A DNA stretch of 64,000 nucleotides from Leeia oryzae DSM 17879 (GTDB lineage: Bacteria > Pseudomonadota > Gammaproteobacteria > Burkholderiales > Leeiaceae). A model generated the notes under the pieces. That model was not told where the DNA came from, ran no database searches, and saw only the letters and a list, made by a program, of their open reading frames with translations. The stretch covers positions 1 through 64,000 of the forward strand of contig NZ_AQXU01000022.1 of assembly GCF_000376945.1 (NCBI RefSeq). The letters run 5' to 3'. Positions within the stretch are counted from its first letter, which is position 1. Every line of letters starts with the position of its first letter. Shown here piece by piece: positions 18,684-29,581 of this stretch. The translations under genes were made by a program, and so were the position numbers.

Positions 18684-18714
18684 AAAAAACCCGCTTCAGA
18701 GAAGCGGGTTTTTT
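18684..18714 (-). terminator. Intrinsic terminator of argG
   Basis: Stem ACCCGCTTC / GAAGCGGGT with loop AGA and A/T tails on both sides, 33 bases past the argG stop. It works in both directions. The rest of 18378-18683 carries only the presumed binding-protein promoter and no gene. Confidence 0.88.
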
Positions 18715-18746
18715 ACGTTCTGCTAACGGCGGATAACCACCAAGGC

Positions 18747-20653
<1,907 letters not shown>

Positions 20654-21448
20654 CTAAGACAAGCACTTGGCATTCTTGGGCAAATTCTCCGGCTTGCCCC
20701 AGTCGTTACTCGGCACGGCCTCGTAGGGTGACGAAAACACCTGTTTCTGTTGGGTGAATTTGGTCGGGATAGCCGAGCCCGGATTGCCGTAATCGACGAT
20801 CCAGAAATAATCGTAATTGCTGCCAGGCCAGTCCTTCGGCACTTCTGCTAGCTGGTCGAGATTGAGCAGCTGGCGCAATGTCACTTTCTCATTCGGAAAC
20901 TGCGCTTCCAATTTTTTCTTAGCGATATGGTCGTGCTCCCACACCATCACCACGGTCTTGCCGTCCCAGCGGGGATCGCTGAATAAGGCATTCACTGCCT
21001 GCTGCGTGCGCTGGTTCAGTTGCAGCGCGGTGGCCTTCTTGCTCATGCCATGTAGCGGTACCACAGAATAGAGCTGCAACGGCAGGCCCCAGCTTTGCGC
21101 CATCGGGCTCGCCAGTTCCAGCGTGTGCAAGGTGATAGCAAAGATGCCGTCTGGGCCTGTGCCGTTGGGGAATAGGCTGTCGGCAGCTCCCTTACCGAGG
21201 TATTTCGTCTGCAAAGCCAGCGAGCGCTGCTGGCCGACAGTACAGAGCTTATAGGCATCCTGTTTCTCGCCATGGCGCAGGATGATGATCTGCTTTGGCA
21301 CCGCTTCGGCCGCTGGCGCAACAGCTAGGCTGAGCAGAGATGCACTCAACAGGGGCGCTCCTAGCTGACGCATGATGCCGCGCCGCCCGGTTTTATGCTT
21401 TGTGCTCATGGCTCCCGCCCCCAAGAATCGAGGTGTAATCATACGCAT
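20654..21448 (-). CDS. Secreted histidine-phosphatase-superfamily protein
   Basis: 264 residues. AAAGGAG spaced 6 bases before the ATG at 21448 fixes a long N-terminus with a signal-like hydrophobic segment (LLSASLLSLAVAPAAEA). The mature part begins KQIIILRHGEK, the RHG phosphohistidine motif, and MVWEHDHIAKK provides the second catalytic His region. The substrate is unknown. An attC-like site ends 36 bases upstream of the start, so this gene looks like an integron cassette cargo gene or a gene captured beside one. Codon use and context differ from the argG side. Confidence 0.8.
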   Translation of the reverse strand: MRMITPRFLGAGAMSTKHKTGRRGIMRQLGAPLLSASLLSLAVAPAAEAVPKQIIILRHGEKQDAYKLCTVGQQRSLALQTKYLGKGAADSLFPNGTGPDGIFAITLHTLELASPMAQSWGLPLQLYSVVPLHGMSKKATALQLNQRTQQAVNALFSDPRWDGKTVVMVWEHDHIAKKKLEAQFPNEKVTLRQLLNLDQLAEVPKDWPGSNYDYFWIVDYGNPGSAIPTKFTQQKQVFSSPYEAVPSNDWGKPENLPKNAKCLS

Positions 21449-21483
21449 TGCTTACTCCTTTTCTATTATTTCTTGTGCGAACG

Positions 21484-21562
21484 CTCTAACGCCAAGTTCA
21501 GTGGGCCGGAATGGCGCAAAAAAGAGCGGAGTGTCGGACCCCACTGCAAAGCCTTGTTATGT
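21484..21562 (-). repeat. attC-like integron recombination site
   Basis: Read on the minus strand, it begins ACATAACAAGGC and ends CTTGGCGTTAGAG, matching the R''/R' core sites (RYYYAAC ... GTTRRRY) with one mismatch each. Inner arms CAGTGGG (21500-21506) and CCCACTG (21540-21546) pair, giving the imperfect hairpin expected of a single-stranded attC. Length 79 bp is in the usual range. It lies between a GNAT fragment and the phosphatase gene, both on the minus strand, in correct gene-attC order. No integrase is in the window. Confidence 0.6.
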
Positions 21563-21616
21563 TTTGAACTCAGATTTGAGTAAACCAAAGCATTTAAGAT
21601 CGTGAAACTGACCTTT

Positions 21617-21901
21617 CTAAAAGCCAGCCTCACACCGCAAACTCTCGTCTTTGAAGGCTAATCTTCGAAGTACTGCTTCAGAGGTTTTATTGCCCGGGAC
21701 TGTGTCTGCTTGAATTCTATTTAGCGCACCACAAGCCAGTTGACCTTCAAATGCAGCCAAGATGATTTTCGCTACCGCTTCGACGGCATACCCTTTACCC
21801 CAAAATGCAGGTGTTAGGTCGTAGCCAATTACTGCGTTCTGCATCTTATAGGGAAAGTCTGAACAAGTCACTACGACAGACCATCCCGCTAAAAAATGCA
21901 T
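21617..21901 (-). pseudogene. GNAT N-acetyltransferase fragment (RimJ/RimL type)
   Basis: 94 codons covering only the second half of a RimJ-like acetyltransferase: AVIGYDLTPAFWGKGYAVEAV is the acetyl-CoA region, and LNRIQADTVPGNKTSEAVLRRLAF is the conserved C-terminal part. The first half (about 70-80 residues) is absent, and there is no start with a ribosome binding site, so it is read as a 5'-truncated gene. GNAT genes are frequent integron cassette cargo, and an attC-like site follows it. Confidence 0.65.
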
Positions 21902-22621
21902 CAGTAACCGGTAAATAGGGCCTTTTCAGGTCGATATTGGCCTTTTTTCACCAGCATGCACCAGTATCTCCATTTTATGGGCGGATGGTTTTACCCCGAT
22001 TTGACAGACAGTCAGTTAAGAGCAGCGGACTGTCCCGATATTCAAGAGAATGATTTCGTCTCTAAGTTTGCAAAGCGCGCAGGAAGTAACTGGCTGCATC
22101 GTTCATTTTTTTCAATGAGTTGGAGTTGGTTCGCTGAGCTGCAACTAAGCTGTAAGTGAATTGTGTTCGCATGATTTGCCATTACTATGAATAGCTTTGT
22201 GAATAGAATAAATGAATAGATATTGGTAACTTACCAAGCCTAGGCACACGCGTTCGTGTACGGTGAATGGGCTTTTGTTGAGGCAGAAACAGCTGGGTAT
22301 TGAACCCTTGCATCTATGCAAGTGCACACCTGCACGGGGTTTTCATGACAAAGGCTAACGGCCTACACCCGCTTCCTCATGGTATTGATGCTGTGCCGTC
22401 AGGGATGGCATTTAATGCAACGTGGTATTTGAAAACGGGGGCGGGGGCTTTAAGCATGGGTGCATTTGTTATTTTTTTTTAAATATAAAAGATAAATACT
22501 CAGAGAAAACAAAAGCATCTGGCGTAATGATGCTGGTTGCAGTATGTTGGGAGCATTTTGCAGCCAACCAATTTTTTCTATTTAGTGTCTGTTTTTTTTA
22601 AGTCTTGGAGATGCTGGCGAC
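21902..22621. other. 720-bp AT-rich gene-free stretch
   Basis: Lower in GC than the surroundings. It holds a degenerate copy (22317-22373) of the terminator/dmpP-end sequence found at 28043-28101, and an AT-rich segment before the kinase gene that probably contains its promoter. Short frames of 60-67 codons have no recognisable product. Confidence 0.45.
22317..22373. repeat. Imperfect direct repeat, left copy
   Basis: About 80 percent identical over 57-59 bases to 28043-28101. Includes the CACCTGCA-GGGGTTTT-CAT core and CTAACGGCCTACACCCGCTT. In this copy the left arm of the terminator hairpin has decayed. Confidence 0.6.
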
Positions 22622-25600
22622 ATGTCAATACCCACTCCCGAAAAAACGCCACGGCAGTACAACCGCTGGGTGGCCAATGAGTCTATTGAAGATTATGCGT
22701 TAAGATATTCTCCCTCCAGTTTCCGCAAGTGGTCGCCATCTGTACTTGGCAATACCATGATTGGCACTAACTCTGCACTTTCTTATGAGGCAATTGGTGC
22801 GTTGCTGTTGTTGGACTTTGGTTTTGGCAATGCGATGTGGGCGGTGATTTTTGCCGGGTTGATTATTTTCCTTGCGGGATTACCCATCTGCCAGTACTCG
22901 GCAAAGTACAATATTGATATGGACCTGCTCACCCGTGCTGCGGGTTTTGGGTATGTCGGTTCTACTTTTACCTCGCTGATTTACGCCTCGTTTACCTTTA
23001 TTTTTCTCGCCGTCGAAACGGCCATCATGGCACAAGCCATCAAGCTGGGTTTTGGTATCCCCATATGGTTGGGCTATATCCTTTGCACTGTGGTTGTGAT
23101 TCCGATTGTTTATTATGGGGTGACCGCCATTAACCGTTTTCATCAGTGGACCCAGCCTTTGTGGCTGATTTTGCTGGTCATCCCCTTTTATTATGTGCTG
23201 ACGCGTGAGCCAGGTGCACTTGAGGCGATGACGCATTTTGTCGGTGAGACATCCAAGAGTAGTACGTTTGATCTTTATCATTTCGGGATTGCTGCCGGCA
23301 TTTCATTTTCGCTGATTGCACAAATTGGCGAGCAGGTTGACTATTTGCGCTTTATGCCAGAGCACCAAAAACATAGCCGGTTTTCCTGGTGGTTTAATAT
23401 GCTGGCAGGCGGGCCTGGCTGGATTGTCATTGCATTTATTAAGCAACTGGGGGGGATGCTGCTGGCCGCTGTGGCCGTTGTATCCGGTATCGCCATTGTT
23501 GATGCCAAGGAACCCATACAGATTTTTAATACGGCTTACCGTTATGCGATTGGCAACCCTGATGCTGCCTTGCTGGTCGGTGTCATTTTTGTCTGTGTTT
23601 CAGAGCTTAAAGTCAATGTCACGAATGCTTATGCGGGTTCTTTGGCATGGTCAAACTTTTTCTCCCGGGTGACCCATTCGCATCCCGGGCGCGTCGTTTG
23701 GCTGGTATTTAACAGCGCGATTGCCTTGCTGTTGATGGAGCTGAATTTGTTCGAGGCGATGAACAGCGTTCTCGGATTGTACTCGAACATCGCTGTGGCC
23801 TGGATTTGCGCCGTGGTGGCCGATCTGGCCATCAATAAGCCTCTGGGTTTGAGCCCGCCATTAATCGAGTTTAAACGTGCGCACCTCTTTAACGTCAACC
23901 CTGTAGGCGTTGTCAGTATGGTGGTTGCCTCGGTTATTTCTACAATTGCATTTAGTGGATTGCTTGGGAGCTATGCACAAGCGTATTCATGGCTGATTGC
24001 CGCGGCCATAGCAACGGTCTTGGCACCCATCATGGCGTGGGTCACAAAAGGAAAATATTACATTGCCCGATCCAGCCATTATCAGGCTCGTTCGAATGCA
24101 CTGGTCACGTGTGGTATCTGTGATCATCACTACGTAGAAGCCGATGCGGCTTATTGCCCCTACCATAAGGTCACCATTTGCTCCTTGTGCTGTACGCTGG
24201 AGCCAAACTGTAAAGATGTCTGTAAACCAACAACCCATTCTTTAAAAGAGATGTGCAGCAATGCGGTGCAGGCCGTGTTAATTGCACTTTGGCCTAGACC
24301 GGTATCCAGGTCGATAAGTGATCGCATTGCGAGCATTTCTTTGCTATGGGTTTTCATGGTCAGCCTGATCGCGCTCACCATGTGGGTGACGCTACCAGGT
24401 GGCACGAAGACATTGTCTCTCGAGGTGATTGAAAAGATTGGTGCGTATCAGTATCGGGTATTTTTTGGGCTCATTGTACTGGCCAGCATTGCATCATGGT
24501 GGATATCCCTGTCGAACGAAAGTCAAAATCGTGCGGAAGAAGAGTTGCGTCAAGCCAAGGAGCATGCAGAGCATGCTAGTCAGGAACTGGCATTGGCGGC
24601 TGAGCGGACGCGTAATTTATTGGAGACTGCGAATGATGCCGTCGTAACGATTGATGCTGATAGCGTCATCATTGACTGGAATCCTGCGGCAGAGCAAATA
24701 TTTGGCTGGCGTCGAGAAGAGGCGCTAGGCCAGCGTCTGCATTATCTGATTGTGCCCGAGCCTTACCGGATGATGCATGAAACGGGCTTGCGAAGATTTA
24801 TCGAGACGGGTGAAAGTACGCTGATTAATCGGCGAATTGAGACGTCGGCACTTACACGGCATGCGGGTGAAATTGACGTTGAATTGTCTATTTGGCCAGT
24901 CAAGATAGGTGACAATTTTACCTTTAGCTCATTTGTGCGTGATATTACGCAACGCAAGCATGCAGAAGCGGAATTGGCGCAGGCGCGTGATATGGCGCTA
25001 GAGGCGACTAAACTAAAATCCGATTTTCTTGCAAACATGAGTCATGAAATACGGACACCCATGAATGCGATTATTGGCATGTCGTATCTTGCTTTGAAAA
25101 CAGATCTGGATGCTCGTCAGAGGGACTATATTTCCAAAGCCAACCTGGCTGCTAATTCTTTGCTGAGAATCATTAACGATATTCTGGATTTCTCCAAGAT
25201 TGAAGCAGGAAAACTGGAATTGGAAAATATTGCTTTTGCACTACAAGAGGTATTTGAATCGGTAGATACCGTTGTGGGTGGACGTGCGCAAGAAAAAAAC
25301 TTGGTGTTTAGCATAAATATCGCCCCCGATGTACCCACTCACTTTTTGGGCGACCCACTGCGTTTAGGCCAGGTTTTGATCAATCTGACCAATAATGCGG
25401 TGAAATTTACTGAGCGGGGCAGGGTAGAAGTCAGTGCCACATTACTGAGCTTGTCTCAGGATACGGCCGAATTGCGTTTTTCCGTACGTGATACGGGCAT
25501 CGGTATGACGCCCGTCCAATGCGACAAGCTGTTTCAGCCGTTTTCTCAGGCAGATGGTTCGACCACCAGAAAGTATGGTGGTACAGGACTGGGGCTGAGT

Positions 25601-26812
25601 ATTAGCAAGTGCATTGTCGAAGCAATGGGTGGTGATGTAGCGGTCGAAAGTGAACCTGGTGTTGGTTCGGAATTCAGTTTTATCGTGAAGCTCCCTGTGG
25701 CGGATGCTAATCAGTATGCGGCAGCCAAAGAAGAAATGCTGGATGGTCGTTCCCTGTTATCTCGTCCACTGAACGGAATACATATCTTGTTGGCTGAAGA
25801 TAATCTGATCAATCAGCAGATTGCGGTTGAACTGTTACAGGATGCAGGTGCGACAGTGGATGTCGCGATTGATGGTCAACAGGCTATGGAGAAGCTCATG
25901 GCCGCATCCGACGGGACATATCAAGTCGTATTAATGGATTTGCAAATGCCGGGAATGGATGGTTTTGAGGCTACTCGTCGACTTCGTCAGGATACTAGAT
26001 TTGCTACGCTTCCTATTATCGCAATGACAGCACATGCCATGGTTGAGGAACGCCAACGGTGTATAGAGGCTGGCATGGTCGATCATGTCAGCAAACCGAT
26101 TGATCCGGTGAGTTTCCTGCAGACGGTGGCTCGCTGGGGAGGACTGACGCCTCAAAGGCCATTGCAGCAAACACTGAGGACGGATAATGCCAATGAGGTG
26201 CATGTTGCGACGGTCTTTCCTGCTGTTGCGGGGCTAGATGTAGAAGCCGGCTTGTTGCGTGTTAATCAAAAGCAGGCGATTTATCGGCAGATATTGCAGC
26301 AGTTTGTGCAACACCACGAAGAATACGATCATAAATTGCGTGCTGCGTTAGCAACAAATGATCAGAGGCAATTAGCGGCGCTGCTTCATTCCCTCAAAGG
26401 GGTGGCTGGCAATATTGGTGCAGACACGCTGTCTGCACATGCACGTACATTAGAAATGGCTTTGCAACAAGGCTCGTTCATGACAGAGGATGCATCTGCG
26501 TTCTTGGAGGCGTTGTCAGTACAGGTCGCTGCTATTCGCCAGGCCGTGCCAGGCGCCCCGCGCGTGGCGGCTGGCACGGGGGGGGAGTTTTCTGCAGAAA
26601 TATTAACAGTTCTTAAACAATTATCCGTGTATCTTGCTGATCAAGATGGAGAGGCGATTGATTACTGGATTGACCATGCCGATCACCTTTGCAACTTCTT
26701 ATCTCAAGATGATTATGAGTCGCTAGAAAAGAATATTTACCAGTATGAGTTTCGGGCGGCGCTAGATGTACTCTCCTCCGTTATTGAAGGACTACGTGAT
26801 GACCAACACTGA
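22622..26812 (+). CDS. NCS1 permease-like/hybrid histidine kinase fusion (PAS, HisKA, HATPase, REC, HPt)
   Basis: 1396 residues in one frame. Residues about 30-480 resemble a nucleobase:cation symporter (cytosine permease-like), with about 12 membrane segments. Residues 497-538 form a Cys/His-rich cluster ([22 protein letters not shown]) that could bind zinc or another metal. Two more membrane segments (about 575-630) follow. Then come a PAS domain (about 660-780), HisKA with H809 in NMSHEIRTP, HATPase (GTGLGLSI), a REC domain with its Asp in [12 protein letters not shown], and a C-terminal HPt ([14 protein letters not shown]). A transporter-like input domain suggests it senses a solute. A HD-GYP response regulator overlaps its end by 14 bases. 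Confidence 0.9.
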   Translation: MSIPTPEKTPRQYNRWVANESIEDYALRYSPSSFRKWSPSVLGNTMIGTNSALSYEAIGALLLLDFGFGNAMWAVIFAGLIIFLAGLPICQYSAKYNIDMDLLTRAAGFGYVGSTFTSLIYASFTFIFLAVETAIMAQAIKLGFGIPIWLGYILCTVVVIPIVYYGVTAINRFHQWTQPLWLILLVIPFYYVLTREPGALEAMTHFVGETSKSSTFDLYHFGIAAGISFSLIAQIGEQVDYLRFMPEHQKHSRFSWWFNMLAGGPGWIVIAFIKQLGGMLLAAVAVVSGIAIVDAKEPIQIFNTAYRYAIGNPDAALLVGVIFVCVSELKVNVTNAYAGSLAWSNFFSRVTHSHPGRVVWLVFNSAIALLLMELNLFEAMNSVLGLYSNIAVAWICAVVADLAINKPLGLSPPLIEFKRAHLFNVNPVGVVSMVVASVISTIAFSGLLGSYAQAYSWLIAAAIATVLAPIMAWVTKGKYYIARSSHYQARSNALVTCGICDHHYVEADAAYCPYHKVTICSLCCTLEPNCKDVCKPTTHSLKEMCSNAVQAVLIALWPRPVSRSISDRIASISLLWVFMVSLIALTMWVTLPGGTKTLSLEVIEKIGAYQYRVFFGLIVLASIASWWISLSNESQNRAEEELRQAKEHAEHASQELALAAERTRNLLETANDAVVTIDADSVIIDWNPAAEQIFGWRREEALGQRLHYLIVPEPYRMMHETGLRRFIETGESTLINRRIETSALTRHAGEIDVELSIWPVKIGDNFTFSSFVRDITQRKHAEAELAQARDMALEATKLKSDFLANMSHEIRTPMNAIIGMSYLALKTDLDARQRDYISKANLAANSLLRIINDILDFSKIEAGKLELENIAFALQEVFESVDTVVGGRAQEKNLVFSINIAPDVPTHFLGDPLRLGQVLINLTNNAVKFTERGRVEVSATLLSLSQDTAELRFSVRDTGIGMTPVQCDKLFQPFSQADGSTTRKYGGTGLGLSISKCIVEAMGGDVAVESEPGVGSEFSFIVKLPVADANQYAAAKEEMLDGRSLLSRPLNGIHILLAEDNLINQQIAVELLQDAGATVDVAIDGQQAMEKLMAASDGTYQVVLMDLQMPGMDGFEATRRLRQDTRFATLPIIAMTAHAMVEERQRCIEAGMVDHVSKPIDPVSFLQTVARWGGLTPQRPLQQTLRTDNANEVHVATVFPAVAGLDVEAGLLRVNQKQAIYRQILQQFVQHHEEYDHKLRAALATNDQRQLAALLHSLKGVAGNIGADTLSAHARTLEMALQQGSFMTEDASAFLEALSVQVAAIRQAVPGAPRVAAGTGGEFSAEILTVLKQLSVYLADQDGEAIDYWIDHADHLCNFLSQDDYESLEKNIYQYEFRAALDVLSSVIEGLRDDQH

Positions 26813-27932
26813 ACCTGTTAAAGCGAGCATTCTGGTTGTAGATGACACCCCGGAAAACTTGCGTCTTGTCAGTTCTTTGCTTAAGGACAGTTACAAGGTG
26901 CGAGTTGCAACCAATGGCATGCTTGCCCTGGAAATGGCCGCACAGGAGCCACAACCCGCACTGATTCTGCTGGATATCATGATGCCGGAAATGGATGGGT
27001 ATGAAGTGTGTATGCGCTTGAAGCAACAGCCCAATACTGCGGATATTCCCATTATTTTTCTGACGGCCCGGAGCGAGAGTGAAGATGAGCGGAAAGGGTT
27101 TGATCTTGGGGCGGTAGATTACATCACCAAACCGATCAATCCGATGGTGCTGACGGCGCGTGTGCAAACGCATGTGGCACTTAAGCAAAGTCGGGATGTG
27201 TTAGCGCATCACAATGTCTGGCTGGAGCAAGAGGTACAAAAACGTACGCGGCAGGTGCAGCAAATTCAGGATGTCACCATTTTTGCCATGGCCTCTTTGG
27301 CTGAAACGCGTGACAACGAAACGGGTAACCATATTCTGCGTACACAACGCTATGTCAAAGCACTCGCGCTGCAACTGCGGAAAAATCCAAAGTTTGCGCC
27401 GATGCTGGACGATATGACCATCGACCTGCTCTACAAGTCTGCTCCTCTGCACGATATCGGGAAAGTGGGTATTCCGGATAGCATTTTGCTTAAGCCAGGC
27501 AAACTGGACGACGATGAATTTGAAATTATGAAAACCCACACGACACTGGGTTTGGAGGCGATTCGTCGAGCGGAAAAACATCTGGATGGCGAGGAGCGTT
27601 TTCTTAAAATTGCAGGTGAAATTGCATACTCTCACCAGGAAAAGTGGGATGGCAGCGGTTACCCGCAAGGCTTGGCAGGGACGGACATACCACTCTCAGC
27701 CCGATTGATGGCCGTTGCGGATGTATATGATGCACTGATCAGCAAGCGTGTTTATAAACCTGCATTTAGCCACGAAAAAGCAGTGAGCATTATTCGCGAA
27801 GGCAATGGCAAACATTTCGACCCAGAGTTGGTTGCTGTATTTCTGGACATTGAGGAAGATTTCCGACGTATTGCCGAAGCGTATCAAGATCATGACGAGG
27901 TATTGGAAACGCTACTGCCAGAAACAGTGTGA
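26799..27932 (+). CDS. Response regulator with REC and HD-GYP domains
   Basis: 377 residues. Receiver domain at residues about 8-125 (VVDDTPENLRL, phospho-Asp in LILLDIMMPEMDGYE, Lys in YITKPI). A coiled linker follows. The HD-GYP domain shows HDIGKVGIPD and SHQEKWDGSGYPQGL, with the metal-ligand and GYP residues intact, so cyclic di-GMP hydrolysis is expected. GAAGGA lies 7 bases before the ATG at 26799, which is 14 bases inside the kinase gene: translational coupling. The longer frame from 26766 is not supported by a ribosome binding site. Output of the pair is therefore probably the cyclic di-GMP level. Confidence 0.93.
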   Translation: MTNTEPVKASILVVDDTPENLRLVSSLLKDSYKVRVATNGMLALEMAAQEPQPALILLDIMMPEMDGYEVCMRLKQQPNTADIPIIFLTARSESEDERKGFDLGAVDYITKPINPMVLTARVQTHVALKQSRDVLAHHNVWLEQEVQKRTRQVQQIQDVTIFAMASLAETRDNETGNHILRTQRYVKALALQLRKNPKFAPMLDDMTIDLLYKSAPLHDIGKVGIPDSILLKPGKLDDDEFEIMKTHTTLGLEAIRRAEKHLDGEERFLKIAGEIAYSHQEKWDGSGYPQGLAGTDIPLSARLMAVADVYDALISKRVYKPAFSHEKAVSIIREGNGKHFDPELVAVFLDIEEDFRRIAEAYQDHDEVLETLLPETV

Positions 27933-28033
27933 TCAGGTTCTGGGTGTAGAGGCACCTGCAGTTGTGGCCAGGCTTTTGCCCGAGATGTTCCCGATCCATC
28001 TGACTACCGGAGTTTTCCGGAGCATGCTCCCTT

Positions 28034-28070
28034 AAACCCCATGCAGGTATGCACCTGCATGGGGTTTTTC
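28034..28070. terminator. Bidirectional intrinsic terminator between the HD-GYP gene and dmpP
   Basis: Perfect 12-bp stem CCCCATGCAGGT / ACCTGCATGGGG with loop ATGC, flanked by A-run on the left and TTTTT on the right. It serves the convergent signalling and phenol hydroxylase operons. Confidence 0.9.
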
Positions 28071-28101
28071 ATTGCAACAACTAACGACCTACACCCGCTT
28101 G
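28043..28101. repeat. Imperfect direct repeat, right copy
   Basis: Contains the right arm of the terminator and the last codons of dmpP (complement of TTCAAGCGGGTGTAG). The related copy at 22317-22373 lies on the far side of the kinase/HD-GYP pair. Confidence 0.6.
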
Positions 28102-29150
28102 AACAACGGGCTGCGCACCTGCTGCGCATCTGCAGCGGAGAAGAATTTCTCGGTATAGATGTCGCGTTCGAACAGCCGGCCCTGCATGAGGGTGGTGATG
28201 CAGGATTCGATCATGATGGGCGGGCCGCACAGGTAGGCTTTCTGGCCGCGGAAGTCGTTGTCGAAGTGGGCTTTGGCGGCGTCGTGTACATAGCCGCGGA
28301 AGCCGGTCCAGTTGCTGTCTGCCGGCTCGTCGGATAGGGCAGGTACATAGGTGAACTGGGGGTGTTTCTCTGCCAGTGCCAGGAATTCCTGATGGTAGTA
28401 GAGCTCTGTCTGGTTGCGGGCGCCGTAGACGAGGGTGATGGGTTGCGTTGAGCCTTCATCCAGCAGGTCGAGGATCATCGAGCGCGGGCTGGAGAGACCG
28501 GAGCCGCCGGCCATGAAGAGGGACGGCACATTGGCGGATTTGTGCACAAAGAAGCGGCCGTAGGGGCCGGTAAAGTGCAGTGTATCGCCCACCTTGAGTT
28601 CTTTGTGAATCCAGGTGGTGCCTGCACCGCCGGGCACGATGCGGATGTTGAGTTCGATCTCGTTGCCGGTGCTGGGCGGGTTGGCCAGCGAGAAGGCGCG
28701 GATGCCGATATCGTTGGGCAGTGGCAGGTTGATGTACTGGCCGGCCTGAAAATCCAGCACCTCTCCGTCATCCAGTTTGATCCAGATGCCCTTGATGGTC
28801 GGGGTGAGGTTTTCGATGCGGCTGACGGTACCCTGGTAGTCTTTGACGGGCAGGTTGCGGGCATCTTCGTCGATGTCAATGTCGACTTCGATGACGGTAT
28901 CGGCCTCTAGCCGGGCGCAGCAGGCCAGTGTTTTGCCTTCTTCACGCTCGTAGTCCATCAGTGCAAAGTTCGATGCATTGGCGTGGTCGACCTCGCCATC
29001 CGTGATGGATATCTTGCAAGTGGCGCAGTAGCCCTGGCCGCAGGCGTGGGGCAGGTAGATGCCGGCGCGCAGGCTGGCATCCAGAATGGTCTGGCCGTCT
29101 TCTACCTCGATGGTGCGGCCAAGCGGTTCTATGGTGAGTTCATAACTCAT
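28089..29150 (-). CDS. dmpP: Phenol hydroxylase reductase component P5
   Basis: NADH:acceptor reductase that feeds electrons to the diiron oxygenase. 353 residues, the same length as Pseudomonas DmpP. N-terminal plant-type 2Fe-2S ferredoxin domain with Cys 37, 42, 45 and 77 (CGQGYCATC ... ACCAR), FAD-binding motif RAFSLANPP, and NAD-binding region FMAGGSGLSSPRSM. The frame runs 27 codons upstream, but GGAGAACA before the ATG at 29150 and homologue length fix the start at MSYELTIEP. Last gene of the operon. The usual following ferredoxin gene (dmpQ) is absent; a terminator ends the operon. Confidence 0.96.
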   Translation of the reverse strand: MSYELTIEPLGRTIEVEDGQTILDASLRAGIYLPHACGQGYCATCKISITDGEVDHANASNFALMDYEREEGKTLACCARLEADTVIEVDIDIDEDARNLPVKDYQGTVSRIENLTPTIKGIWIKLDDGEVLDFQAGQYINLPLPNDIGIRAFSLANPPSTGNEIELNIRIVPGGAGTTWIHKELKVGDTLHFTGPYGRFFVHKSANVPSLFMAGGSGLSSPRSMILDLLDEGSTQPITLVYGARNQTELYYHQEFLALAEKHPQFTYVPALSDEPADSNWTGFRGYVHDAAKAHFDNDFRGQKAYLCGPPIMIESCITTLMQGRLFERDIYTEKFFSAADAQQVRSPLFKRV

Positions 29151-29211
29151 GGTGTGTTCTCCGCCAGACCGGCAGGTGCTGAAAACCCGCCGGCCGGTGT
29201 GTGTTGCAGAC

Positions 29212-29571
29212 TTAGTAACCCGTGCCGGCAATGCCGTCCAGCCCCGGGGTGGTGAAGCGGATCAGGTCTTTGTGGCCGATACCGTTCTCTTGCAGGCTTT
29301 TGGTCATGTCCGGGTGAAACACGGTGTCCGAGTTCTGCCAGACGACTTGGGTCCAGTCGATATGGGCAAAGTCCGGGTGGTAGCTGTAACAGTTGGTGAT
29401 GTACTGGTCGACGATGACCGAGAACGGTGTATCCGGAGTCAGTGCCAGTACAAACGGGCGGGAGAACATGCGGTGCCGCTCCCAGTTGATATACAGCAAC
29501 TGTTTGCCCTTGTAGTTTTCCAGCGCATCGCTGGAGGGGAAGTCGTAATCTGCCAGTGCCTTGATCGCCAT
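29212..29571 (-). CDS. dmpO: Phenol hydroxylase oxygenase gamma subunit P4
   Basis: Small structural subunit of the (alpha-beta-gamma)2 oxygenase. 119 residues from the ATG at 29571, the same as DmpO, with AAGGAG 6 bases upstream. Begins MAIKALADYDFPS; LLYINWERHRMFSRPFVLAL is characteristic. The longer frame overlaps dmpN and is not used. Sits 10 bases after the dmpN stop. Confidence 0.95.
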   Translation of the reverse strand: MAIKALADYDFPSSDALENYKGKQLLYINWERHRMFSRPFVLALTPDTPFSVIVDQYITNCYSYHPDFAHIDWTQVVWQNSDTVFHPDMTKSLQENGIGHKDLIRFTTPGLDGIAGTGY

Positions 29572-29581
29572 GTCTGTCTCC

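Noticed and set aside
21956-22159. Short plus-strand frame after the GNAT fragment
   Set aside because: No ribosome binding site, no resemblance, and AT-rich surroundings of a remnant region.
29151-29231. 27-codon N-terminal extension of dmpP
   Set aside because: Overlaps the end of dmpO, is not in homologues, and the ATG at 29150 has the ribosome binding site.
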